NCBI GenBank assembly: GCA_025716855.1
Contig: JAIXMQ010000046.1
Location: 124,001-188,000, forward strand
Length of the DNA stretch: 64,000 nt
Origin: Pilaira anomala
Taxonomy: Eukaryota; Mucoromycota; Mucoromycetes; Mucorales; Mucoraceae
Direction of reading: 5' to 3'
Within the stretch, counting starts at the first letter, position 1. Every line of letters starts with the position of its first letter. The position numbers and the translations under genes were made by a program. Positions 48,878 to 59,437 of this stretch are shown piece after piece. The notes below the pieces were generated by a model. It had not been told where the DNA came from. It did no database searches and saw only the letters and a list, made by a program, of their open reading frames with translations.

Positions 48878-50483
48878 AGCTGTTGAAAACAGCCTAGAAG
48901 GGAAACAAGTATAAAATCCACTGCTGGTTAGTTTTTTATTGTGATATAAATTTTGTTTAGCTTTAAGTTTTCGTGGCATATATATCTTTTACAAGTACAT
49001 ACAAAGTAGATGAAGTAGATAAAGATGGCATTTTTAATATAGTCCGGTTGTCCTCGTTTGTGATGCCACAGGCAGCAGTCGAGAATGTAGGTATGAAAAT
49101 TGAACTATTTAAGAAAAGTCAAGCCATGTTTTATTCGATTACATAAAAAATGTATTATTAAGCAAATTGTCCACCTGGTAGTTATTAAAAAACTACTACT
49201 CAAAAGTATTATATTAAAAATATAGAAACTATATTTGAACCGAGTATTATCAGGTTTACTTATAATGTCGCTGTAGCTTAAAAAAGAGTGTCTTACATAC
49301 AAAATGATTACAAAGCAAAATAAAATAATAGACAACTGTCTTTTTGGAAACATATGACCTCCTTAAAGTAAGTAGAAACCCATATTGCGGGAAAAAAATA
49401 ATTTAAAATTTTCACACACCAATTAACATTGACATAAGATTGTATTCTGATCATACAAAGTTTGTACTTAGTTCGAGAAACAATAAATTGGTTGTACTAT
49501 GGTATGAAGTTCCCAAAGTATATCAATGTTAAATAGTTACCTTATTGGAGGTGAAAATATGATGCCTGTTTATAGATAATATTATATCTATAGAAAAAAA
49601 TTGCATGTGAAATATTCTATTTCATGAAACTATCTACATATTCAAGCAGAAGTAGTCAATCAGTGGCATCACCATACACCCCACCTTCATTAAACTAAAA
49701 TTGCTTCAGTATTTTCAAAAAAAAAAAGTGATACTAGCGTTTCATCAATTTAAGGATTTATAAAATTATTTAAGTCTCTCTCTCCCTCGCTCTTCGTAAT
49801 AATCAAAATATAGATCAAGCATTTCAAATGAACAAGCGTAATTTGAGTAACCAAATTAATCGTACTGTTTAATCCCAGTGCTACACATAACGATCGTTCC
49901 CGCAAAATAATCCTGGAGTTTCATGTTATACGAATTATATCAGATCAGTGTTACATGGTACTTATAATCGATCGCAGTAAAAGATAAGAGCGGTAATAAA
50001 GAACAAGGGAATCTCTCTCTGTATATATTGTATCTTAATATGTTATATACACAGTTTGCAGTCAACATTATATGTGTATATGTCATTACAAGTGTTATTA
50101 TATCTATCCTGAATAGTACTTGATTGTTTTCAAATGAAAGTAACATACCTATTTATTCAGATATGTACACATCTGTGACGTGTAATTACTTTTATTCCGA
50201 TATGAAAAAAGGTAATTCTCATTGTGAAAAAAAAATGGGATTTAAGACATTTGGGATGGTACAACAAACGTACTTTAAAATTAAAATTTTGAACAAATTC
50301 ACATAAAAAAATTGGTGTTCAGCATAAGCCTTAACTTTTTACTCGATAAATATAGTCATTATAGATACAGTTACTCGTGCAATTCTTATGTATTAGGTAT
50401 CACTGAGAGAAAATACACACGCATTTTACGAGCAAGTCACATTTGTACAAGCTCTAATTCATATTGACAGATTTTAAAACAAG
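48589..50483. other. Intergenic upstream of lipase, no gene seen
   Basis: AT-rich; A41 at 48835-48875. No coding exons recognised. A TATATAA box at 50484-50490 precedes the lipase. Confidence 0.45.
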
Positions 50484-50490
50484 TATATAA
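50484..50490 (+). promoter_or_regulatory. TATA box of lipase gene
   Basis: TATATAA 70 nt upstream of the lipase ATG, in an otherwise typical position. Confidence 0.45.
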
Positions 50491-50559
50491 AGAAGTAGTA
50501 TTTTAATATTTGTCTTTTCATAAACAACTAATATCAATTTCTCTTCTCTTAAATTAATA

Positions 50560-51943
50560 ATGGTCTCATTTATCTCTATTGCCCAAGGAGTTACTCTTGT
50601 CGCCATTATGGTGATAGGCTCATCCAATGCTGCTCCTGTTGAAGGTGCCACTTCCCGTACAGTTCCTTATGTTGATGATAATAATGTTGTTCCATATAAT
50701 TTTCCTCCCATTATTAATTCACGTACTGTTGTTAAAGCCCCTCTTTTCCGTGGTGATCTAAATGCTGAAGCAGAAAGTATAAAGGTGAACAGCGAATGGT
50801 TTAACAAACATGGTGGTAATACTACACTTATCAATAAACGAGCTGATCCCGAAACTATTGCTGGCTTAACTATGGTTGTTCCCGGTAATGCTCCTCCGGT
50901 TCCCAACCCCTCTGGATCTGGTATCGCTCAAGCATCTGCCGCCCAAATAACTGAATACAGACATCATGCTGCCTTGTCTGCCACCACTTACTGTAGTAGT
51001 GTTATTACTTCAGGACAATGGACTTGTACTAACTGTAAACAGTACGTGCCTGATGGAAAACTTGTCGTTACATTCAATTCAGCTGTTAGAGAAGTCGGTG
51101 GTTATGTATTAAGAAGTGACACTAGAAAGACAATTTATCTTGCATTCCGCGGGTCGAACAATTGGAAAAATTGGCTTGTTGTAAGTATACAAAATTTACG
51201 CATAATGTCTGGGTAACTTATCTTATTTTCTACATGTAGAACTTGGACTTCAATAAAATTAACTATACTCCTGTCTCAGGTGCTACTGTTCATGGAGGAT
51301 TTTATAAAGCATATCAAGAACTTTCTAGCTATTTTTATGCTAAACTTTTAGCAGAACATAAGGCATATCCTAGCTATCAAGTTGTTGTTACTGGGTAAGT
51401 CTCTCTTTTTTTTTGATAATTTATGTTGTATCAACCTTATTTTTGATTAGTCACTCCCTTGGTGGTGCCCAAGCTTTGCTCGCTACTTTGGATCTTTTCC
51501 AACGTATTCCTACATTAAACGTTAATAACTTGAAAGTGTTTACCAATGGTTCTCCTCGCGTTGGTAATGATCAGTTTGCCAACTACGTTAGTTATACTGG
51601 TCTTAAAAACTACCGTACTGTATACAATCGTGATATTGTTCCCCATCTTCCTCCTCAAAATTTCGGTTTCCTTCATCCTGGTATTGAGGTTTGGGCTACC
51701 TCTGGTACTGCAGCCAGTAAGTTTTTGATAAAAAACAATTTATTCGAGGGGAATTTAACTGACCTTGTTATTTATAGAAATCTGTAATCCTAATATTGAA
51801 ACTAATTCATGTTCAAATTCTATCGTACCTTTCACTAACTTCAATGATCACCTCACGTAAGTTTTTTCTGTCTAGTTACACTTGACATAAATTATTAACA
51901 CATGAACTATAGTTACTTCAATGTAGGTCAAGGCTGTAACTAA
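50560..51943 (+). CDS. Secreted triacylglycerol lipase, class 3 (Rhizopus/Rhizomucor type) prepro-enzyme
   Basis: Secreted lipase that hydrolyses triglycerides. Five exons: 50560-51180, 51240-51394, 51451-51716, 51778-51856, 51913-51943 (383 aa). A signal peptide covers about residues 1-24 (ending SSNAAP). A propeptide follows to about residue 110, with a dibasic KR in NKRADPE. The mature alpha/beta-hydrolase has the nucleophile elbow GHSLGGA (Ser261), the aspartate in NRDIVPHLPP (Asp320) and the histidine in FNDHLT (His372); the spacings match the family. The block TIYLAFRGSNNWKNWL is also typical. Cysteines at the mature N-terminus and C-terminus (GQGCN) fit the family disulfide. The gene is followed about 1.5 kb downstream by a propeptide-only paralogue. 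Confidence 0.95.
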
Positions 51944-53424
51944 GTGACAACTCTTGGTAATCTCTTTTCATGATGATGCCACATATTTATTTATAACAAT
52001 AACATATAATTTAAATTATCAATCAAAGCATATACTATATACAACTCTTCTTTTATTAATTAAAAAATTATTTGTATTATATACTTACCGCTTTTTTTCG
52101 TCTTTTTATTGTTAGATGAGTAATAAAAAAATGATTAAATATCATTTTTATTTTCTATATTCATTTATACTAGCATGGCTGATTTCTTTGCTCTTTTGTA
52201 ACATTCATTATTAATAATAAAGATCATAACATTTATTTCATGAAGTTCTAAAACTTTTCTATTATTAATCATCATTTATTAAATTTTAGTACACTTAAAA
52301 ATTAAAAAATACATACAACGCCTCTCGCAAGCGCTAACCCCAGGCATTTAAAGCATTTTTGGACACTCCCAAACTGTATTTCTATATTTTTTTAATGAAT
52401 TACCTAATACATGGTCTTTGTTTTTTTTTAAAGAACACAAAAAACCAATTATGTATAAATTGTATGGCCTTTACCATATTATACCTGCTAATTTTATAAC
52501 TAAAGAATAAATTTCGATAATTAAAATCCAAAGCATGACTTGTATACCCAAGATTCCCGAAAAAAGATATAACGAAAAGCAATACTTTGTTTTTTTCATG
52601 CATCTGTATTTATAAGGTAAAAGCCATAAATAGGCAAAATTAAATATCACAGACATGTGTGTGCTACATTTTCGTCATTGCGGACATAAACGGATTTCAA
52701 CTCTTTTTTAAATAATATTATGAGCTTAAAGTTAACTAGAAGCACTGCCCGCAAAAATTTATTTGCCTTGGTGTGACACTATATACAGAGTTTCCACTCT
52801 TAAATCCAAATTAAAGAGGGGTTAAAGCGATACTTTATAGTAAAACTTGAAGCTATTTCTCACCTTCATTATTTGAGCAACAACACGTTACCTGATTTAA
52901 ATAACAAAAGATCTGGTAAGCTTTTTTTTTGTCATGCTAAATGATCGGTACATTCTTTTTTTACAGTAGTAATGCAATTTTAGCGTGATATTTTTTACTT
53001 TTGTTGCAACAACGAGCGGGAGAAAAAAAAAAAACTTCGACTGTACTTCTTTTTTTCTGTATATGTAACATGTCACCTATGGAATTCCATATTAGATTTA
53101 GCAAGGCGAATCCTAAATAAAGCAAAAACAATCCATTTTCAATTTTTAAACATTTAAGAAAGTATACTATTTCAAAAACAGTAATTGATCTAAACAAAAA
53201 AAGGAGTTCACTCGAAAAACCACTCTTTAACACAGAAAGAGAGAAAGAGAAAGAAATAACCTAACTTGTGAACATCTGACTCTTTTCAAAAAAAAAAAGG
53301 TCTTACCAGCTAAAATTATTGTACTCATTTTAATCTGCTGATTTGAAAAATGAACCTATAAAAAAAGAATTGCTAGCCATTTATACAACCATATCTTTTT
53401 CCTTAATTTTTTTTTTTTTTTACA
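51944..53424. other. Intergenic between lipase and its truncated paralogue
   Basis: AT-rich. Short frames on the minus strand are low-complexity. No further lipase exons found. Confidence 0.45.
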
Positions 53425-53793
53425 ACGGTTTCATTTCATTCTATTACTAAAGGTCTAATTATTCTCATTATGACCAACCTCACTACAGCTGCTCCTACTA
53501 CTGAAGAATCTTCGACGAGTGTACCACATATCGATGACAGCAATGTCGTCCCATTCACTCCTCCCCCCTATATTCCTTCTCGTATTATTCGACCACCAAA
53601 AAATCCCGATTTTCGTGGGGATCCTAACGCTGAGGCAGAAAGCATAGAAAAGAATACAGCTTGGTTTACTAAGCATGGTGGTGACACTTCAAAACTCGAA
53701 ACTTATTCTGGTTTAACCATGGAAGTTCCTGAAAACGCGCCTCCTTCTGATCTTGATACTGCTGCTGAAGATGAGATTAAAAAAAACGAATAA
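53425..53793 (+). pseudogene. Lipase paralogue reduced to signal/propeptide region
   Basis: The frame aligns with the prepro part of the upstream lipase. VPHIDDSNVVPF matches VPYVDDNNVVPY, FRGDPNAEAESI matches FRGDLNAEAESI, WFTKHGGDT matches WFNKHGGNT and GLTMEVPENAPP matches GLTMVVPGNAPP. It then diverges and stops (AAEDEIKKNE) before the catalytic domain. The position of the lipase start codon is ACG (53425-53427) with VSFHSITKG after it, matching MVSFISIAQG, so the signal peptide is lost unless ACG is used. The first ATG is at 53470 and would give a 107-aa soluble protein. Either a decaying duplicate or a protein that kept only the chaperone-like propeptide. Confidence 0.7.
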
Positions 53794-54511
53794 ATACACC
53801 TCAACAATGATTTCCCTCACCCCACCTAAATATATAAACTAATAAAAATTAATCCGAATTTCTTTAAGCCAATTTATTATTATTGATGACTATATATAAT
53901 AAAACAAAATAAAACAATAACCATAAAATTAGAGAAATCAAAATAAACTATGTATGTACCTGCAAAGTTAAATCAAAAATACTTGATGTTAAATAAATGA
54001 ATAGTTATATTATTTTTGTTTTGTACTTTTGTGTCATGAATATAATAAAATCCTTTAGAATATATGTGATTTAAAGTTTGAATAGATAAACTTTTTTGGC
54101 GCTATAATAAACACCAGCTCCATTGAGAGTAGTATGAATATAGTATTATGGCATTGTCGATTTAAGCTCTCATTTAAGCGATTTATCTCGCTTATTTCAA
54201 ACTCAAAACGCGAATTGGATATACGAGAAAACGATATATATTTTTTATCGACTTCTTATTTTTTTATAAAGTGTATATGCGTGCTTTTATAAAACATTAT
54301 ATCCGCCTCTCATGATCTCCTAGTCGATTTTTTTTTCTTACAAAAACTAGTTACAGTGCTGTAAACATACACACTTCTGGGGGGACATATTTTCAAAATA
54401 CAAAGTTTAAGCCAATTGTATGCTCAGAGTAAAACCCCCAAATGTTTTTTTTTTTTTTTTTTTTTTTGACTTCGCTTGCTTTATTTTTTTATGCATTTAA
54501 GCTGAAGTCGG
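53794..54511. other. Intergenic, no gene seen
   Basis: AT-rich. No coding exons or repeats recognised apart from a T25 run at about 54443. Confidence 0.45.
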
Positions 54512-55162
54512 GGAAAAGAGTAGTAAAAAAAAAGGTAGTAAAATCACGGATGACTTTTATCCGGATTTATAAAGAGTATAACCAGGCACATTATCACGTG
54601 AATAAGGTTTTTTATAACTTTTGCATGAATACACCATTACATCAATTTTTTTTTTTCACATGGCATACAGACAGGTTTTTTTTCTCATACGCCAGACAAA
54701 CAGGGGGGGGGGGGGTTTCATTATAAATAATGTTTTTTTTTATTTTGTTCTTTTCTTTCACTTTCTTCTTTTTATATATATTCCAAAATGAATCTTCCTT
54801 CCTTACCGATACAGTTTTTAATCTCTTCTTTTGCCACACTCCTTGCCTAGAGAAGACAATGTTCCAAGGGAAAAAAGACCTGCATGAAACATATTGTTAT
54901 CAATAGTAAGTCTAATAATTTTATCAAAAAATAAATGATTCATTTTGTCTAATAAATCTAAAATAGAAAATGATCCTCTTTTCTTTTTTGTCCAAATTAC
55001 AAGTGAAAAAAGAACAAGTTACCTGTTTTTTTGCTAAAAAAAACAAGAATTATACTTGTTTTTTCTTAAAAAAAAAACGTAAAGTATTTTGGTGGCTTAA
55101 CGGCTAGTTGGAACAAATTTCATCCGTGATTTTACTACCTCCTTTTTTACTACTCTTTTACC
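54512..55162. repeat. Inverted-repeat pair (about 42 bp arms, 566 bp apart) at the 3' end of the transposase
   Basis: Left arm 54512-54553 and right arm 55120-55162 are near-perfect complements, each with AGAGTAGTAAAA and GGTAGTAAAATCACGGATGA. The right arm overlaps the stop codon of the transposase at 55158. The unit could be a small non-autonomous element or the transposon terminus plus an inverted second copy. Confidence 0.65.
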
Positions 55163-56792
55163 CAGCACCATTTAAGCTTTGGTAATGAGATATGAACGCC
55201 CAGTATGTACCAAACTTTGAAATGTTGACAAGTCGGATGCCTTCTCGCTCATTTATAGTGAATCCAAAGTCCAATACCTCCTTACATTCAATTGATTCAA
55301 TTGAAGGAATAATGCCATTGGGTCTGATGTACAGGTTACCACGAAGATCAGTTTTCACGCCGGGAAAACAGGAAGAATTACTTAAATCACACCTCAATAG
55401 CATATATCGCTGTAATACGAAAAACCCGTCTTGTTCTTCTAAAATTTGGCCCAGAACCATACCGCTCTCTGTATCGAACAGACCAGTCAATCCACCAACA
55501 ATTTTTGTTCTGTTAATATAATAACTATCAGTTATATTCTTGCGAGCACCAAAGAAAAGCTCCTTGAAATCAGGAGTTTCGTTCTGGATTGCTTTGATAG
55601 CATAACCAGTCTCACTGCGATAAACTTCTTCATACCAAACATTGCTTCGTTTCCATATTTTGGTATATACAAATGATAGTCCATTGAACAGCTGGCGACA
55701 GATGAATTGCTTGCCAAATCGAGCTGCAACATCCCGAGAGGTGTACTGTCTATTTGTCATAAAAAGATGTTCTCTGATGAATTTGTTGAACTGTTCAGGG
55801 CTTTCTGTTTCATATTGAAGCGCAAGGCCAAACCGTTCGATATACTCTACTAAATGATGAAGTATATGCAACTTCGGCTTCAAAGAAAATACCGGTGCGC
55901 TAGGGTCATGATCCTTAAGATGAGTATCAAGTTTAAATAAGGCATCGGTAAAGTTTAGTAAAGCACTTCGTAACGATTGCATATAGATGTCATACTTTTC
56001 TCCAACACCACGAAGATATATCAACGAGCATAACTGACCAAGGTAATTCAAGGCTTGCGAAATAAATCGAATAGTATTATTTGGATCAGGAAATACCATT
56101 CCAAGAACTGTAGGAATTACTTGTATCAACTGCTTGTAATTTCTACCGAGAAAAGAGCCACAATGTCTCAGATTCTTTCTAAAATTTCTGGAATATGCAT
56201 CTTTATTTTTGCAACTAAGAAGAATACTACCAAGATGATCTCTTTCAGGCGCAGTGAGGACCTTTTTCATCAAATAGTCAACCAAATACTTAATGACGCC
56301 GAGAGGAACAGAATGTAAAATATCCACAGGGCAGTCTTGTGTAGGATCAAAAGCTCGAAGTGCTAAAAACTTCTCACTCCCGTTAACCAAAAAGCTGTAC
56401 TTGTCTGATATCATCTTATACCTCGGTACATCAGTTGAATTACATCGAATTACTTCATGTAATTGTGTCAGATCTCTTCGTCGATATTCATGTAAAACAT
56501 GTCTATGTTCAGTTAGAGGATCCACATACATTTCCAAATTAGCAAGAGTGCGAGGCTTTAGACGTAAGCATTTACGACATGGTGCTTTTGAACTGGTCCC
56601 CTTGTGCATGGCCAGTTGAGAGTGTCTTGGATTATCAGCCATCAACATAAGCAGAGGGGCGACGAGCAGAACATAATCATTATGATCATATGAATATACT
56701 TCTATGCCTTCTTCCAGTTGCTTTAAGTCTTCGACAATTGGTCCCAACATATTCACAGCTTGCAGATTTTTATCTGAAGTACAAAGGAACAT
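55158..56792 (-). CDS. Transposase-like protein (fungal CMC/Plavaka-like), N-terminally frameshifted
   Basis: An open frame of 544 codons starting at MFLCTSDKN. Features usual for these fungal transposases are PRHSQLAMHKGTSSKAPCRKC (Cys-His pattern), CPVDILHSVPLGVIKYLVDY, and LHILHHLVEYIERFGLALQYETE followed by FNKFIREHLF and SRDVAARFGKQF. In the other frame, just upstream on the same strand (56912 down to about 56820), is a matching extension with SHDTSGNKSKQYNVFDSYL and AAMPLEKK. A 7-nt A run separates the two frames, so a one-base indel probably truncates the protein. The remaining N-terminal domain is missing at the junction with the neighbouring plus-strand gene. Family assignment is from memory of motifs. 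Confidence 0.6.
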   Translation of the reverse strand: MFLCTSDKNLQAVNMLGPIVEDLKQLEEGIEVYSYDHNDYVLLVAPLLMLMADNPRHSQLAMHKGTSSKAPCRKCLRLKPRTLANLEMYVDPLTEHRHVLHEYRRRDLTQLHEVIRCNSTDVPRYKMISDKYSFLVNGSEKFLALRAFDPTQDCPVDILHSVPLGVIKYLVDYLMKKVLTAPERDHLGSILLSCKNKDAYSRNFRKNLRHCGSFLGRNYKQLIQVIPTVLGMVFPDPNNTIRFISQALNYLGQLCSLIYLRGVGEKYDIYMQSLRSALLNFTDALFKLDTHLKDHDPSAPVFSLKPKLHILHHLVEYIERFGLALQYETESPEQFNKFIREHLFMTNRQYTSRDVAARFGKQFICRQLFNGLSFVYTKIWKRSNVWYEEVYRSETGYAIKAIQNETPDFKELFFGARKNITDSYYINRTKIVGGLTGLFDTESGMVLGQILEEQDGFFVLQRYMLLRCDLSNSSCFPGVKTDLRGNLYIRPNGIIPSIESIECKEVLDFGFTINEREGIRLVNISKFGTYWAFISHYQSLNGAG

Positions 56793-57958
56793 TGCATTTT
56801 CACGACGAGTTCTTTTTTTCCAAAGGCATGGCAGCTAAATACATGAGATAACTATCGAAAACATTGTATTGTTTTGATTTGTTACCAGAAGTATCGTGAG
56901 AGCTTATAACATTATGGATTATTCATACAGATTAAAACGCGACAACCCTTCATTTAAATATTTTTCTGATCATCCTATTACCGAACGGTCTTTCGCAAAT
57001 TATATCCGTTCATTTGATGACGGCAAAATAAAACCAACAAACTTTACAAAAATCAAAAATAACTACATATCCAATATGAAGAACATTCAAAAGTTAAATG
57101 ATGTGCCGTATTTCGTGAAGGAAGAAATTCAACGCTTATTATCCTTAGCAGAATGCCTTGAAGAAGAGTCTTCAAGCTTCAATGTTAACATTACAGCACA
57201 TGATTCTAACATCTACTACAATGCTTCTGTCTCAGGTACTCTCAATTTTAACCAGCAACAGCAATCAGCAGAAAGAGCTCAGCAGCAAAAAGATGTCGAG
57301 TCTGCACTAAACATGGAGCACTCTGCTTCTGGTCAGAGCGATGAAGAGGACAAAATTCCCTCCGATCTATCAATCGACCACCATCCAAACCGCACTTGCG
57401 AGTACAGTCTTAAAATCATAGGTTCAGATGAGGACAAAGAAGAAATAAACTCAACCAGACGTGTGAAGACTTCAAACGAGTCAAAATGGATGTTAAATGA
57501 TATCTGTATCTCTGATTTATGCCTTCGTTTTAAGGAGGCATCCTTTAAATTGGCTAAAGGCACTGATTCTTTACGACTATCTGATATTCGTCTTCTCACC
57601 TTGAATGATATTTATATATTTGATAGAAACTTTTCGTCTTCTGTTAGCAAATATTTTTCAACTCAAGTCCACACCATGCTCAAACCGACTTTATCTTTCG
57701 ATGCTTATCTCCCTACAAGAGGCTTAAATTGTTACAACTCGTGCATGGATCTCGAAGTATCACCTCCCGCTAATTATATCACTTCAATAACCCTGTGTGC
57801 TGATTTACTTAAAGAAGCTTGTGACAATAAAAATTTCTTGGATATACACACTGCCCAGATTTTGACCCAGATCCTCCCAGTTCTAGTCAATGGCCCTCCT
57901 GAAGACTCAACTGAAGATAGTTACGTACACTATTACCTCTCACCAATACTGTCATCGG

Positions 57959-58875
57959 TGTGGACAATCAGTAATTAATGAGAAAAGACTTAGGGTTGAT
58001 TTATTAGATAAAATAAAACTGAAAGAACTCTTCTAAACTAAAATAATAATCATCTTTTATATCTTGAATATCCTGATGAGTTGTGTTTGAATAAGGACCA
58101 TCTTTTTGATGGGTTTAAATGAATCTACCCAACTCTTCTGCTTTTGAATAAGTACGTTCTACTCTTTCGAATTGACCATAAATAATCGTGGATCCTATCT
58201 ACCCGATTGGATAACAACATATCTGGTTCCTGACTAAAGATCACCTTGTAATTACTTACATGGTTGTTATTAGTCTGGATTCCGTTGTTACAGATTTCAT
58301 TGGTAAATGCGCATACTTTTAAATTGACAAGAACTATTTTTCTATCATACGACCTGATCAACCTTATTCTTAGATTGATATCATGTTTTCCCAGTTTCGG
58401 GATAGAATTGACAGTTGTTGGGATAATCTTTATTCCAACAATGTTATTCTTTTTTATTTGTTTTGTAAACAGGTTGTATAATATTACTATTTAATATTAA
58501 TAGATTAATAATGTATTTTTGCCAGTAATAGTCGTTCTTACCCCAACACAAGGTAGCTAAGCTTGTATCGAGACTATTACCGGTAAATATCTCTTATTTT
58601 CTATTAATATGAATTGAGTATTTACTTTATTTGTATTGTTTTATTCTCAATTATATTTTATTATTTGATCTTGGTTTTTTACCATTGATCTTATTTTACG
58701 TCAATTTGTATATGCATTTGAATATAGAATATTTCCCTAGGTTCAAGATATTGATAATAATATACAATGTTAAACATGTATATTATTATGAAGATATGTC
58801 AGGTTTTTATTATAATGTTTAGTTTATAACCCTGATCTACTTATATTTATAAGTAGAGATGACGCAAATACGACA
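57959..58875 (+). mobile_element. Solo LTR (917 bp) with 5-bp target-site duplication
   Basis: Begins TGTGGACAATC and ends AATACGACA (TG...CA). It is flanked on both sides by ATCGG (57954-57958 and 58876-58880). It interrupts an open reading frame that resumes in phase. A related sequence lies at 47824-48588. No internal retroelement genes remain, so it is a recombination-derived solo LTR. Confidence 0.88.
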
Positions 58876-59437
58876 ATCGGTCTTTTCAACTGATCCTCTG
58901 TTAAAGATGAAATGGGCTAACGGCAAGTTAATGAACGATCAAAGTCAATACAAACCTTATTTTCTGGTATACAATACCTTCGGCAGCAGAAGGTGTGTAA
59001 TTATTATTGCAGAGTTCAAACCTACCGAGAAAAACTCGTATGTTGAATCAGACCTGGTGAAGCTTGCCAAACAAATGAAGGTGACCCTAAACGAAATGAT
59101 TATGAATGGTGTTTCAAAACCTGAAGTCTGTGGTGTTCACTGTGAAGGTGAAAATGTGCATACGTATATCATGGACCTCCCCTCTCCCAAGCTCTACAGA
59201 TTAGTCAATGCTTCTAGAATTAAACTCTTCAAACAATTGGATCAAATCTCGCTTCTCCCAAATATAATTACACATCTGTTATGTTTGAAGAATGTTGCCA
59301 AGACTGCTACCAAGGTTGAAACTGCTTCGTTGTATAGTTACAACAATTTAAAACGTCCAGCTCCAAATCCACCTGAAGAATGGTTATCAAATGTAAAGGC
59401 TGTCCTCTCCCGTTTACCCAAAAAACAAAAGAAATAA
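58859..59437 (+). CDS. Downstream ORF starting inside the LTR (possible LTR-initiated product)
   Basis: An ATG contributed by the last bases of the LTR (ATGACGCAAATACG) opens a 192-aa frame that runs into the C-terminal half of the split gene. If the LTR drives transcription this would produce the nuclease-like half alone. Expression is unknown; it is listed separately because it is a complete frame. Confidence 0.35.
   Translation: MTQIRQSVFSTDPLLKMKWANGKLMNDQSQYKPYFLVYNTFGSRRCVIIIAEFKPTEKNSYVESDLVKLAKQMKVTLNEMIMNGVSKPEVCGVHCEGENVHTYIMDLPSPKLYRLVNASRIKLFKQLDQISLLPNIITHLLCLKNVAKTATKVETASLYSYNNLKRPAPNPPEEWLSNVKAVLSRLPKKQKK

Larger units (their letters stand above)
56914..59437 (+). pseudogene. 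Nuclease-like (PD-(D/E)XK-like?) fungal gene split by a solo LTR
   Basis: The left part, 56914-57958, ends in ...LSPILSSV. The right part, 58881-59437, resumes with FSTDPLLKMKWANG. Between them are a 917-bp LTR (57959-58875) and a duplicated 5-bp target. Without the LTR and one target copy the frame is open for 533 residues. The left part is polar with a Gln-rich stretch (about residues 115-130). The right part has a beta-alpha-beta-like segment: KPYFLVYN, then CVIIIAEFKP, then YVESDLVKLAKQMK. EFK could be the ExK of a PD-(D/E)XK fold; the preceding acidic residue is replaced by Tyr if KPDF is the ancestral form. Function unknown. The start ATG is chosen at 56914, exactly where transposase similarity ends. 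Confidence 0.55.

Noticed and set aside
57959..58875. The LTR segment as a long intron of the split gene
   Set aside because: Its ends are TG...CA with a 5-bp duplicated flank rather than GT..AG, and a similar sequence occurs elsewhere in the window.
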